A DNA stretch of 54,707 nucleotides from a bacterium (lineage in GTDB: Bacteria > Krumholzibacteriota > Krumholzibacteriia > LZORAL124-64-63): contig WJIQ01000016.1 in NCBI GenBank assembly GCA_014730255.1, positions 1-54,707 of the forward strand, in the 5' to 3' direction. The notes under the pieces were generated by a model. The model did no database searches and had not been told where the DNA came from. It worked only from the letters and a program-made list of their open reading frames with translations. Shown here in pieces: positions 1-7,294 of this stretch. How positions within the stretch are numbered: the first letter of the stretch is position 1; every line of letters begins with the position of its first letter. The position numbers and the translations under genes are program-made.

Positions 1-282
1 GATCCCGAGACCCTGCTGGTGGTCGACGCCAACACGGGCCAGAACGGCCTGGCGCAGGCCAAGATCTTCGCCGAGACCGTGCCGGTCGAGGGCCTGATCC
101 TCACCAAGCTCGACGGGACGGCCAAGGGCGGCATCGTCGTCGCCATCGCCGAGACGCTCGGCCTGCCGGTCCTCTACGTCGGCATGGGCGAGACGGTCGA
201 GGATATCGAGCCGTTCGACGCCGAGACGTTCTGCGACGCCCTGTTCTCCGAGTGGGGGGAGGAGGTCGACGGCGACGAGTGA
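1..282 (+). CDS. ftsY: Signal recognition particle receptor FtsY, C-terminal end (partial)
   Basis: The gene enters from the left edge in frame 1, so only about the last 93 residues are seen. FtsY is the SRP receptor GTPase that delivers ribosome-nascent chain complexes to the membrane. The visible part is the end of the NG domain: [10 protein letters not shown], then the TKLDG guanine-recognition motif followed by TAKGG, then YVGMGE, and finally the ED-PFD-F-ALF ending typical of FtsY. Ffh would continue into an M domain, but here a stop follows directly, which separates the two paralogues. The last codons (GDE-stop) lie inside the outer arm of a long inverted repeat that is mirrored at the end of the convergent gene at 380-646. 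No T-run follows the hairpin. Confidence 0.93.
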   Translation, partial: DPETLLVVDANTGQNGLAQAKIFAETVPVEGLILTKLDGTAKGGIVVAIAETLGLPVLYVGMGETVEDIEPFDAETFCDALFSEWGEEVDGDE

Positions 283-392
283 CGCGGCGTGGGGGCGGGG
301 CCATGGACCAGGAGGGCGGCTGGAAAACGCTTCGCGAATGTTCCGGCCGCCCTCCTGGTCCATGGCCCCGCCCGCCGTGTCACTCGTCGCCG
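270..392. repeat. Long hairpin element A with conserved apical core
   Basis: A perfect 28-bp inverted repeat (293-320 and 346-373) encloses a 25-nt tip at 321-345. Beyond a 4-nt gap (289-292) the pairing continues for 19 bp with one mismatch (270-288 with 374-392), so the arms cover the stop codons of both ftsY and the - strand gene. The tip begins TGGAAAACGCTTCGCGAAT. It can fold as GGAA-A/T-TTCC plus CGC-TTC-GCG with an AA bulge. The same tip, 23 of 25 identical, is found in element B (710-778) in the opposite orientation with wholly different arms. The element could act as a bidirectional terminator between convergent genes, but no T-run is present on either side. Confidence 0.9.
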
Positions 393-646
393 CCGACGCC
401 GGAGCAGCCGATCTCGCCCGCGGCCCACTCGCCGGAGACCACCAGGTGCAGCTGGTCGATGGCGGTCACGCCGTCGGGGATGGTGAACGCGACGGTGCGC
501 GTGCTCGGGTACCCGAAGTCCGGCTCCAGCCCGTCCAGCATCTCGTACTCGCCCGCGAGCCCCGGCAACGGCACCTCCACCGCCCCTCCGACGGCGACCA
601 CCAGCCCCACCAGAACCAGCCCGCCCCCGATCCCCTTCCTCGGCAT
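380..646 (-). CDS. Small secreted hypothetical protein, possibly truncated
   Basis: Encodes 88 residues. The ATG at 646 is preceded by a strong GGAGGGGGG ribosome site, which supports this start over upstream in-frame codons. The N-terminus MPRKG followed by a Gly/Leu/Val-rich stretch looks like a signal peptide. The rest (EYEMLDGLEPDFGYPSTR, then DGVTAIDQLHLVVSGEW) resembles the start of an exported beta-rich protein, but I do not recognise a family. It stops abruptly at GVGGDE inside the arm of element A, whose mirrored copy is the end of ftsY, so its natural C-terminus may have been lost. It lies between the two hairpin elements, convergent with ftsY and divergent from the rib operon. Confidence 0.6.
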   Translation of the reverse strand: MPRKGIGGGLVLVGLVVAVGGAVEVPLPGLAGEYEMLDGLEPDFGYPSTRTVAFTIPDGVTAIDQLHLVVSGEWAAGEIGCSGVGGDE

Positions 647-709
647 CCCCCCTCCGATCGAGCCCACTCCATTCCACCACACCGCCTCTGAGTCACCCGC
701 ACCCACCGT

Positions 710-778
710 CGCGACATCGAGGGGTGGGGGCAGGAAAATTCGCGAAGCGTTTTCCAGCCCCCACCCCTCGATGTCGCG
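710..778. repeat. Long hairpin element B, conserved apical core in opposite orientation
   Basis: A perfect 22-bp inverted repeat (710-731 and 757-778) surrounds a 25-nt tip at 732-756. Read on the - strand the tip begins TGGAAAACGCTTCGCGAAT, the same as element A, and differs from it at two positions near its end. The inner pairing is GGAAAA/TTTTCC, an AA bulge, then CGC-TTC-GCG. The outer arms share no sequence with those of A beyond being G-rich next to the tip. The pairing does not continue past the 22 bp. The element sits 64 bp upstream of the small secreted-protein gene and about 200 bp upstream of the rib promoter. Confidence 0.9.
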
Positions 779-975
779 GCAGCCGAGCGTCGGAGAGGGA
801 CAACGGAACCTGTGGGCGAACGATCCGCTGCTCCATAATGCGACTCATGGTCCGGACCGGAGTCGCTTCGCTCATGGGTTCCAGCGGGAGCGTGGTCAAC
901 GATGCGGGACCTCCGGCCTCCCGACTGCCGCGCATCACGTTACGGAAATCCCCGAGCGCGCGACAGGGGGGCGTC
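779..975. other. Intergenic stretch without a recognised gene
   Basis: Between hairpin B and the rib promoter I see no convincing coding sequence: the short ORFs crossing it have low-complexity Arg/Ser/Pro translations and no ribosome sites. One modest hairpin is visible at 840-866 (GCGACTC pairing with GAGTCGC around a GGTCCGGACC palindrome). Confidence 0.5.
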
Positions 976-1004
976 TTGACTGGCCTGCGGCCGCTGGCTA
1001 ACTT
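976..1004 (+). promoter_or_regulatory. Sigma70-type promoter of the riboflavin operon
   Basis: TTGACT at 976-981, a 17-bp spacer, then TAACTT at 999-1004. The predicted transcript start near 1011 lies just upstream of the FMN aptamer, as expected. Confidence 0.7.
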
Positions 1005-1036
1005 GGTGCCAGTGATCGTCGCACGACGAGCACGGT

Positions 1037-1151
1037 CCAGCTTCAGGGCGGGGTGAAAGTCCCCACCGGCGGTGACAGCCCGCGAGCCCGCAAGGGCAGG
1101 ATCCGGTGGAATTCCGGGGCCGACGGTGACAGTCCGGATGGGAGAAGTTGG
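1037..1151 (+). ncRNA. FMN riboswitch (RFN element)
   Basis: Recognised from the conserved RFN blocks: CAGGGCGGGGTGAAAGTCCC, then ACCGGCGGTGACAGCCCGCG, then GGATCCGGTGGAATTCCGG, and the closing GACGGTGACAGTCCGGATGG with GAGAAG. The closing stem P1 pairs CCAGCTTC (1037-1044) with GAAGTTGG (1144-1151) with one G-T pair. Known RFN elements bind FMN and shut off riboflavin synthesis genes. This one precedes ribD and a terminator, so FMN-dependent premature termination is expected. Confidence 0.97.
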
Positions 1152-1215
1152 GTACGTGGCGAGCGGGAACGCGGCATCGAGCCGCTGAAAACACCTGCTC
1201 AAGACCCCCGCTTCC

Positions 1216-1247
1216 CCCTTCGCGCCACGCTGCTCGAAGGGTTTTTT
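1216..1247 (+). terminator. Riboswitch expression-platform terminator overlapping the ribD ribosome site
   Basis: CCCTTCG (1216-1222) pairs with CGAAGGG (1235-1241) and is followed directly by six T residues (1242-1247), a classic intrinsic terminator. The 3' arm also holds GAAGGG, seven bases before the ATG at 1249, so the same hairpin can hide the ribD ribosome site. Control could therefore act on both transcription and translation. Confidence 0.85.
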
Positions 1248-1248
1248 G

Positions 1249-2397
1249 ATGCCAGAGGAAGGGTCGTCGACGGCGCGTCCACTCGACCGCGACGAGGAAT
1301 TCATGCTCGAGGCGCTCGGGCTCGCCCGGCGCATCCCGGACCGCCCGTGGCCCAATCCGCCCGTGGGCGCGCTGGTCGTGCGCGATGGCGAGGTCGTCGG
1401 TCGTGGCGCGCACGCCGGAGCCGGCCAACCGCACGCCGAGGTCGTGGCCCTCGCCGCGGCGGGAGAGCGGGCCGGCGGGGCGACCCTCTACTGCACCCTC
1501 GAACCCTGCAACCACCATGGCCGGACGCCGCCCTGCAGCGAGGCGATCCTCGCCGCGGGGATCGGCCGCGTGGTCCATGCGGTGGCCGATCCCAACCGGT
1601 CGGCCACCGGCGGAGCCGCCCGACTGCGCGACGCCGGCGTCGCCGTCCGCGGGGGCGTGCTCGCCGCCGAGGCGCTCGAGCTCATCTGGCCCTACGTCTG
1701 CTCCGACCAGTTCGAGCGGCCGTACATCGAGCTCAAGACCGCCACCAGCCTCGATGGCCGCTTCGGACCCGCCGGCGCCACCGGTGGATCGCCGGCCTAC
1801 CTCACCGGCGAGGCGGCGCGGCGCGACGTCCACGACCGCCGACGCTGGGTCGACCTCGTGCTGGTGGGCCACGGCACCGCGCGGCAGGATCGGCCGCGCC
1901 TGGATACGCGCCTGGCGAGCGAGCCGCCGCTCGGGCCGTCCGCGCCGCCCCTGGCGGGCGTCGTCGCCCGGGACGGCGGCCACGACGCGCCCCTGGATCG
2001 GGACCACTGGCTCGTCTTCCACGCCGACACCGGTCCGGTGCACCTGGCCGTCGACGCGACCGGCGTGCCGTGCCACACGCTGCCGGGCGGGGCGGTCGAT
2101 CCGCGCGACCTGGTCGGCGCCATCACCGCCCGCGGCCTGCACGCGATCATGCTCGAGGGCGGACCGCGGCTCGCGGCGGCGTTCCTGGCGCTGGGCCTCG
2201 TCGACCGCTGGATCCAGTACGTGGCCCCGTGCGTGGTGGGCGAGGGGCCGATCTGGCCGGACTGGACCGCGGCCGGCGACGCGGACGGCTGGTCGCTGAC
2301 GCGCGTGGACCGCATCGGTCGCGACGTCCGCATGATCTGGGACCGGCGGGACTTCGCCAGCACCCTCGCGATCCTCGCCGCCGCAGGAGGCCGCTGA
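1249..2397 (+). CDS. ribD: Bifunctional riboflavin deaminase/reductase RibD
   Basis: Encodes 382 residues. RibD carries out the second and third riboflavin steps: deamination of the pyrimidine from GTP cyclohydrolase II, then NADPH reduction of the ribosyl group. The N-terminal zinc deaminase domain shows PNPPVG, the HAE motif (QPHAEVVAL) and the zinc cysteines in [11 protein letters not shown]. The C-terminal reductase domain shows [15 protein letters not shown] and the nucleotide-binding [12 protein letters not shown]. The ATG at 1249 is placed by GAAGGG seven bases upstream. An internal ATG at 1303 after GAGGA is possible but would trim the deaminase start. It is the first gene of the FMN-riboswitch operon and overlaps ribE by one base. 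Confidence 0.96.
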   Translation: MPEEGSSTARPLDRDEEFMLEALGLARRIPDRPWPNPPVGALVVRDGEVVGRGAHAGAGQPHAEVVALAAAGERAGGATLYCTLEPCNHHGRTPPCSEAILAAGIGRVVHAVADPNRSATGGAARLRDAGVAVRGGVLAAEALELIWPYVCSDQFERPYIELKTATSLDGRFGPAGATGGSPAYLTGEAARRDVHDRRRWVDLVLVGHGTARQDRPRLDTRLASEPPLGPSAPPLAGVVARDGGHDAPLDRDHWLVFHADTGPVHLAVDATGVPCHTLPGGAVDPRDLVGAITARGLHAIMLEGGPRLAAAFLALGLVDRWIQYVAPCVVGEGPIWPDWTAAGDADGWSLTRVDRIGRDVRMIWDRRDFASTLAILAAAGGR

Positions 2398-3104
2398 TGT
2401 TCACCGGGCTGATCCGCGAGATCGGAACCCTGCGCCGCCTGGTGCCCGGCCGGGAGTCGACACGGCTGGACATCCGGGCGCCGCGCACCGCCGGCGACCT
2501 GGCCGCCGGCGACAGCCTCGCCGTCGATGGCATCTGCCTGACCGTCACCGGCACGCGCGGCGAGGTCGTCACCGTGCAGGCGGCGGTCGAGACGCGCCGG
2601 GTGACGACCCTGCGCCGCTGGCGGATCGGCCGGCGCGTGCATCTCGAGCCGGCCCTGCGCGCGGGCCAGGCGCTCGACGGGCACCTGGTGCTCGGCCACG
2701 TCGACGGCACGGGCCGGATCGCCCGCGTCGCGCGGCGTGGCGACAGCCTGCTGATGACCGTCCGCTGCGGGGGGCGGCTCGCGGCCTGGCTCATGCCCAA
2801 GGGATCGGTCGCCGTCGACGGCGTCTCGCTCACCGTCGACGAGGGGCCGCACACCGACCGCTTCACGGTGAACCTGATCCCGTACACCCTGCAGTGGACC
2901 CGCTTCGCGCAGGCCCGCACCGGCGACGAGGTGAACCTGGAGATGGACGTCCTGGTCAAGGCCGCGCGCACCGGCCGGACGGCCGAGGCGTTCGGGGCGC
3001 TCGGCGGTGCGGACGATCGCGCCGCCAGCGACGGCAAGGATCGCAGCATCCCATCGCTCGCCTACATCCTCGACCGCGGCTTCGGCCGCAAGGGGCGCTC
3101 ATGA
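2397..3104 (+). CDS. ribE: Riboflavin synthase alpha chain
   Basis: Encodes 235 residues. Riboflavin synthase dismutates two molecules of 6,7-dimethyl-8-ribityllumazine into riboflavin and the pyrimidine diamine. The protein begins with the hallmark MFTGLI and has two lumazine-binding repeats: the first with [13 protein letters not shown], the second with [12 protein letters not shown] then [13 protein letters not shown] and NLIPYTL. The C-terminal tail after residue about 200 is somewhat longer than usual. AGGAGG at 2385-2390 precedes the ATG, which overlaps the ribD stop (TGATG). It overlaps ribBA by four bases (ATGA), so the three genes are probably translationally coupled. Confidence 0.95.
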   Translation: MFTGLIREIGTLRRLVPGRESTRLDIRAPRTAGDLAAGDSLAVDGICLTVTGTRGEVVTVQAAVETRRVTTLRRWRIGRRVHLEPALRAGQALDGHLVLGHVDGTGRIARVARRGDSLLMTVRCGGRLAAWLMPKGSVAVDGVSLTVDEGPHTDRFTVNLIPYTLQWTRFAQARTGDEVNLEMDVLVKAARTGRTAEAFGALGGADDRAASDGKDRSIPSLAYILDRGFGRKGRS

Positions 3105-4342
3105 ACGACCGGATCCCGCTCGACGGCATCGACGAGGCGCTCGACGCGCTGCGCGCCGGCGAGATCATCATCGTGGTCGACGACGAGGACCGCGAGAACG
3201 AGGGCGACTTCATCATGGCCGCCGAGAAGGTCACGCCCGAGGCCATCAACTTCGTGGCCAAGCACGGGCGTGGCCTGGTCTGCCTGGCCGCCACCAGCCA
3301 GCGCATGCAGCAGCTCGACCTCGAGCCCATGGTCGAGAACAACACGGCCGCCCTGGCGACCCACTTCACCGTGAGCGTCGACGCCGCCGAGGGCACGACG
3401 ACGGGCATCAGCGCCCATGACCGCGCGCGCACCGTGCAGGTGTTCATCGACCCGCACACCCGCCCCGAGGACCTGGCCCGGCCCGGCCACATCTTCCCCC
3501 TCGAGGCCCAGCCGGGAGGCGTCCTGCGGCGGGCCGGGCACACCGAGGCCGCGGTCGATCTCTGCCAGGCGGCCGGCCTGTACCCGGCGGGCATCCTCTG
3601 CGAGATCATGGCCGACGACGGGTCGATGGCCCGGCTGCCCGAGCTGCGCGAGATCGCCGACCGTTTCGACCTGAAGCTGGTCTCCATCGCCGACCTCATC
3701 CGCTGGCGACGTGGCCACGACCGGCTGGTCGAGCGCGTTGCCGACGCCAGCCTGCCCACGCGGTTCGGCGACTTCCGCCTCGTCGCGTACGACTCGCGCG
3801 TCGACGGCCAGACCCACCTCGCGCTGGTGCGGGGCGAGATCGATCGCCGCGAGGAGGTCCTGGTGCGCGTGCACTCGGAGTGCATGACCGGCGACCTGTT
3901 CCACAGCCTGCGCTGCGACTGCGGCGAGCAGATGGAGGCGGCCCTGAAGGCCATCGACGCCGCCGGCCGCGGGGTCCTGCTGTACATGCGCCAGGAGGGG
4001 CGCGGCATCGGCCTGGTGAACAAGCTCAGGGCCTACAACCTCCAGGACGCCGGCGCGGACACCGTCGACGCCAACCACGAGCTCGGATTCCCGGACGATC
4101 TGCGGGAGTACGGCATCGGCGCGCAGATCCTGCGCGACCTGGGCGTGCGCCGCATGAAGCTGATGACCAACAACCCGCGCAAGGTCGTCGGCCTCGAGGG
4201 TTACGGCATCGAGATCACCGGGCGGGTCCCCATCGAGATCCGCCCCAACCTGCGCAACCTGCGCTACCTCGAGACCAAGAAAGAGCGCATGGGACACCTG
4301 CTGGAGCATCTCGAGGACTCCGGACAGGAGAGCCAGGCCTAG
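3101..4342 (+). CDS. ribBA: Bifunctional DHBP synthase / GTP cyclohydrolase II (RibBA)
   Basis: Encodes 413 residues. The N-terminal half is 3,4-dihydroxy-2-butanone-4-phosphate synthase, with the acidic motif [14 protein letters not shown] and later [15 protein letters not shown] and [10 protein letters not shown]. The C-terminal half, from about residue 205, is GTP cyclohydrolase II. It has the zinc site [15 protein letters not shown], the catalytic RQEGRGIGL and the TNNPRK motif. Both domains look intact, so the protein should supply both precursors of the lumazine. It is followed 23 bp downstream by ribH in the same operon. Confidence 0.97.
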   Translation: MNDRIPLDGIDEALDALRAGEIIIVVDDEDRENEGDFIMAAEKVTPEAINFVAKHGRGLVCLAATSQRMQQLDLEPMVENNTAALATHFTVSVDAAEGTTTGISAHDRARTVQVFIDPHTRPEDLARPGHIFPLEAQPGGVLRRAGHTEAAVDLCQAAGLYPAGILCEIMADDGSMARLPELREIADRFDLKLVSIADLIRWRRGHDRLVERVADASLPTRFGDFRLVAYDSRVDGQTHLALVRGEIDRREEVLVRVHSECMTGDLFHSLRCDCGEQMEAALKAIDAAGRGVLLYMRQEGRGIGLVNKLRAYNLQDAGADTVDANHELGFPDDLREYGIGAQILRDLGVRRMKLMTNNPRKVVGLEGYGIEITGRVPIEIRPNLRNLRYLETKKERMGHLLEHLEDSGQESQA

Positions 4343-4365
4343 CCGAGGCGGGCCGAGGAGACGAC

Positions 4366-4839
4366 ATGGGCAAGACCTTCGAGGGTCGGTTCGACGCGCG
4401 CGGTCAGCAGATCGCGCTGGTCGCCAGCCGCTTCAACGATTTCTTCACCTCCGAGCTGGTCGAGGGGGCGCGTGACTGCCTGCGGCGGCACGGCGTCGAG
4501 GACGCGCAGGTCGAGACCTGCTGGGTGCCCGGCGCCTTCGAGGTGCCGCTGGCCGCCAAGCGCTTCGCGCAGACCGGTCGCTACGCCGCGGTCATCTGCC
4601 TCAGCTGCGTGATCCAGGGCGACACGCCGCACTTCCATTACGTGGCCAGCGAGCTGACCAAGGGCATCGCCCAGGTCAGCCTCGATGCCGACGTGCCGGT
4701 GGTCTACGGGGTCGTCACGGCCGAGACCCTCGACCAGGCCATCGAGCGCTCGGGAACCAAGGCGGGCAACAAGGGGTTCGACGCCGCGCTCACCGCGCTG
4801 GAGATGATCGACCTGTTCGCGCGCATCGACGCGGGCTAG
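4366..4839 (+). CDS. ribH: 6,7-dimethyl-8-ribityllumazine synthase
   Basis: Encodes 157 residues, normal for the family. It condenses the pyrimidine diamine with DHBP to form lumazine, the substrate of RibE. Visible motifs are ASRFNDFFTSELVEGA, the WVPGAFEVP phosphate-binding region, CVIQGDTPHFHYVASE and the conserved GTKAGNKG. The ATG at 4366 follows GAGGAGACGAC, which gives a good ribosome site. It completes the rib operon; a separate promoter for nusB follows immediately. Confidence 0.97.
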   Translation: MGKTFEGRFDARGQQIALVASRFNDFFTSELVEGARDCLRRHGVEDAQVETCWVPGAFEVPLAAKRFAQTGRYAAVICLSCVIQGDTPHFHYVASELTKGIAQVSLDADVPVVYGVVTAETLDQAIERSGTKAGNKGFDAALTALEMIDLFARIDAG

Positions 4840-4842
4840 ACC

Positions 4843-4871
4843 TTGCGACGCCCGGCAGCCGGGCCCATAAT
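4843..4871 (+). promoter_or_regulatory. Promoter upstream of nusB
   Basis: TTGCGA at 4843-4848, a 17-bp spacer containing the small inverted repeat CCCGGCAGCCGGG, then CATAAT at 4866-4871. Located 4 bp after the ribH stop and 55 bp before the nusB start. Confidence 0.6.
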
Positions 4872-4926
4872 CCCAGGTTCGTGGCGCGTCCATGTCGGGC
4901 ACGCCCACCGGAGCGGAGAACACATC

Positions 4927-5385
4927 GTGGGTAAACGCAGCAAGGGCCGCGCGTTGCTGTTGCAGGCCATGTACGCCGCGCGCATCAGCGACCGCACCCT
5001 CACCGACTGCCTCGAGGAACAGATCGAGCGCCGCGAGTCGGCCCCCGAGACGGCCGAGTTCGCGCGGCGCGTGGCCCGTCGCGTGATCAACCACGGCGAG
5101 GAGCTCGAGGCCAGCGTGGCCCCGCTGCTGGCCAACTGGGACATCGAGCGGGTCGGCCTGCTGGAGCGGCTGATCCTGACGCTCGCGCTGGCGGAGCTGC
5201 GGTACTTCCCGGAGGTGCCGTACCGCGTGGCCATCAACGAGGCCTGCGAGCTGGCGCGCTCGTTCTGCGACGAGAACGCCGTCCGCTTCGTCAACGGCGT
5301 GCTCGACCGGGCGGCGGCCGACCTCAGGGCCGCCGACGCGACCGCGCCCGGCGGGGATCGCGACCGGGGGGCGGACCAGGCGTGA
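4927..5385 (+). CDS. nusB: Transcription antitermination factor NusB
   Basis: Encodes 152 residues from a GTG at 4927, with GGAG about eight bases upstream. The in-frame extension to 4843 would overlap the promoter and is rejected. NusB with NusE (S10) binds boxA RNA and supports antitermination of rRNA operons. The family pattern is clear: KRSKGRALLLQAMYA at the start, then NWDIERVGLLERLILTLALAEL, VAINEACELAR and the closing RFVNGVLD. As in many bacteria, it follows ribH. The stop overlaps the GTG start of the next gene, so this factor appears co-transcribed with the surface-glycan cluster. Confidence 0.95.
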   Translation: MGKRSKGRALLLQAMYAARISDRTLTDCLEEQIERRESAPETAEFARRVARRVINHGEELEASVAPLLANWDIERVGLLERLILTLALAELRYFPEVPYRVAINEACELARSFCDENAVRFVNGVLDRAAADLRAADATAPGGDRDRGADQA

Positions 5386-6170
5386 GAGAGTCGACCCCGC
5401 GCCACTGGCAGGAATTCTGGGAGGAGGCCGATCGCCATGGCCTCGAGGACGTCTACGACAACGACGGCCGCCTGGTGCGCGAGATCGCCGCGCTGGGCCC
5501 CCTCGCGGGCAAGCGCATCCTCGAGGTGGGCGCCGGTACGGGGCGCGACGCGGTGGCCCTGGCGCGCGCGGGCGCCGAGGTCTACACCCTCGACTACGTC
5601 GCCGGGTCGCTCGGCCTGATCGAGCTGGCCGCACGGGATGCCGGCGTCACCGTGGCCCTGGTCTGCGGCGACGGCCTGGCGATGCCCTTCGCCGACGACT
5701 CCTTCGACGTGATCTTCCACCAGGGCCTGCTCGAGCATTTCCGCGACCCGATGCCGCTGCTGCGCGAGAACGTGCGGGTCCTCAGGCCCGGCGGCATGCT
5801 CGTGGTCGACGTGCCGCAGACCTTCCACTACTACACCGTCGGCAAGCAGGTCCTCATCCGGCTCGGCCGCTGGTTCGCCGGCTGGGAGACCCAGTTCACC
5901 GTCGGCGAGCTGGAGCGGCTGATGCGCGATGCCGGCACGGACATCGCCCGCAGCTACGGCGACTGGATGGTGCCCGGGCTGTGGTACCGCGCGCTCCGGA
6001 AGGTCGTCCTGCGGCACACGGGCAAGCGACTGCCCAAGTACCCCGAGCCGATCTGGCCGCTGGGACCGCTCGGTCGGAGCTGGCGGCGCACGTTCGGCCG
6101 GACGCGGCTGTCGCTCTACACCACGCCCACGATCGGGGTGATCGGCCGCAAGCGCGGGAGCCCCGCGTGA
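5382..6170 (+). CDS. SAM-dependent class I methyltransferase
   Basis: Encodes 262 residues. Motif I ILEVGAGTGRDAVALARAG (about residues 45-63), the acidic DYVAG after strand 2, GDGLAMPFADDSFD and the post-motif FHQGLLEHF are typical of Methyltransf_11-type enzymes. The basic C-terminal part (HTGKRLPKY, WRRTFGR) has no domain I recognise. The GTG start overlaps the nusB stop by four bases (GTGA), and the stop overlaps the next glycosyltransferase in the same way. From its setting it may methylate a glycan or lipid-linked sugar, but the substrate is unknown. Confidence 0.8.
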   Translation: MRESTPRHWQEFWEEADRHGLEDVYDNDGRLVREIAALGPLAGKRILEVGAGTGRDAVALARAGAEVYTLDYVAGSLGLIELAARDAGVTVALVCGDGLAMPFADDSFDVIFHQGLLEHFRDPMPLLRENVRVLRPGGMLVVDVPQTFHYYTVGKQVLIRLGRWFAGWETQFTVGELERLMRDAGTDIARSYGDWMVPGLWYRALRKVVLRHTGKRLPKYPEPIWPLGPLGRSWRRTFGRTRLSLYTTPTIGVIGRKRGSPA

Positions 6171-7294
6171 GGATCCTCGCGGTCAACTGGCGTGACATCG
6201 GCGATCCCCTCGGTGGGGGCGCCGAGCAGCACCTGCACCACATCCTCGCCGGGGCGGTGGCGGCCGGCCACGAGGTCGAGCTGGTCTGCTCCGCGTACGA
6301 GGGCGCGCCCGCCGAGGACGAGATCGACGGGGTCCGGATCCGTCGCCACGGCGACTGGCGCGTCGCCAACTTCCTGCTCCCGGGCATGGTGCGTCGCCGG
6401 CTGCGCGAGGAGTCCTGGGACCTCGTCCTCGAGGACATCAACAAGATCCCGTTCTACACGCCGCTCTACGCCGGTCCGGTGCCGGTGCTGGCGGTGGTGC
6501 CGCACCTGTTCGGCCGGACGATCTACCGGGAGACCAACCCGCTGGCGGCCACCTACGTCTGGGCGGGCGAGTGGCCGCTGCCGCTGGTCTACCGGCGGGC
6601 CTGGTTCGAGGTCATCAGCCCCTCGACGCGCGACGACCTGATCGCCCGTGGCCTGCCGGCCGACCGGATCGAGGTCGTCTATTGCGGCCTGGAGCACGAC
6701 CGGTTCCGGCTCGACGCCCCGCCGCCGCGGGACGAGGCGCCCCTGGTCGTGTGCTGGTCGCGCCTGCGACGGTACAAGAGCAACGACGTCGCGGTGCGGG
6801 CCTTCGGCCACATCGTCAGGGAGTTCCCCGCCGCCACGATGAAGATCATGGGGCGCGGGCCGGACGAGGCACGGTTGCGACGCCTGACGGCCGACCTCGG
6901 CCTCGAGGGCCGGGTCGAGTTCACCGGACACCTTCCCTGGGACGAGCTGGTCACCCTGCTGCATCGCGCCCACGTCTTCCTGAACCCCAGTCCGAAGGAG
7001 GGCTGGGGGCTGACCGTGATCGAGGCCAACCAGTGTGGCGTGCCGGTGGTCGCGAGCGACCGGCCGGGTCTGCGCGACTCGGTGCGCGACGGGCAGACCG
7101 GTCGGCTGGTGCCCTACGGCGATCCGCGCGCCATGGCCCAGGCGGCGCTCGAGCTGCTGCACGACCGCGACCTCTGGGCCTGTTACAGCGAGGCGGCGCG
7201 CACCTGGGCGGCGAGCTTCAGCTGGCCGCGCTGCATCGACGAGACCCTCGACCTCTGCGCGCGCATCGTCGCCGCGAGCGGGGGGCGCGCCTGA
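6167..7294 (+). CDS. Glycosyltransferase family 4
   Basis: Encodes 375 residues with a GT-B fold. The N-terminal GGGAEQHLHHIL is the acceptor-side loop of GT4 enzymes. The C-terminal half has VVCWSRLRRYKSNDVAVRAF, MGRGPDEARL, the FTGHLPWDEL segment, and the EX7E motif region PSPKEGWGLTVIEANQCGVPVV that binds the nucleotide-sugar donor. The GTG start overlaps the methyltransferase stop and the stop overlaps the next membrane gene. It likely adds a hexose in cytoplasmic glycan assembly; the donor is not predictable. Confidence 0.88.
   Translation: MRILAVNWRDIGDPLGGGAEQHLHHILAGAVAAGHEVELVCSAYEGAPAEDEIDGVRIRRHGDWRVANFLLPGMVRRRLREESWDLVLEDINKIPFYTPLYAGPVPVLAVVPHLFGRTIYRETNPLAATYVWAGEWPLPLVYRRAWFEVISPSTRDDLIARGLPADRIEVVYCGLEHDRFRLDAPPPRDEAPLVVCWSRLRRYKSNDVAVRAFGHIVREFPAATMKIMGRGPDEARLRRLTADLGLEGRVEFTGHLPWDELVTLLHRAHVFLNPSPKEGWGLTVIEANQCGVPVVASDRPGLRDSVRDGQTGRLVPYGDPRAMAQAALELLHDRDLWACYSEAARTWAASFSWPRCIDETLDLCARIVAASGGRA

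Noticed and set aside
293-778. Hairpins A and B as a two-repeat CRISPR remnant
   Set aside because: The conserved part is the 25-nt loop in inverted orientation, the arms differ, and there is no regular spacer or cas gene.
724-1056. Open frames crossing hairpin B, the rib promoter and the riboswitch
   Set aside because: They run through a structured RNA and a hairpin, have biased Arg/Ser/Pro composition and no ribosome site.
4843-4926. Longer NusB starting right after ribH
   Set aside because: It would run through a good promoter and its own leader; NusB normally starts at the KRSKGR segment, matching GTG 4927.
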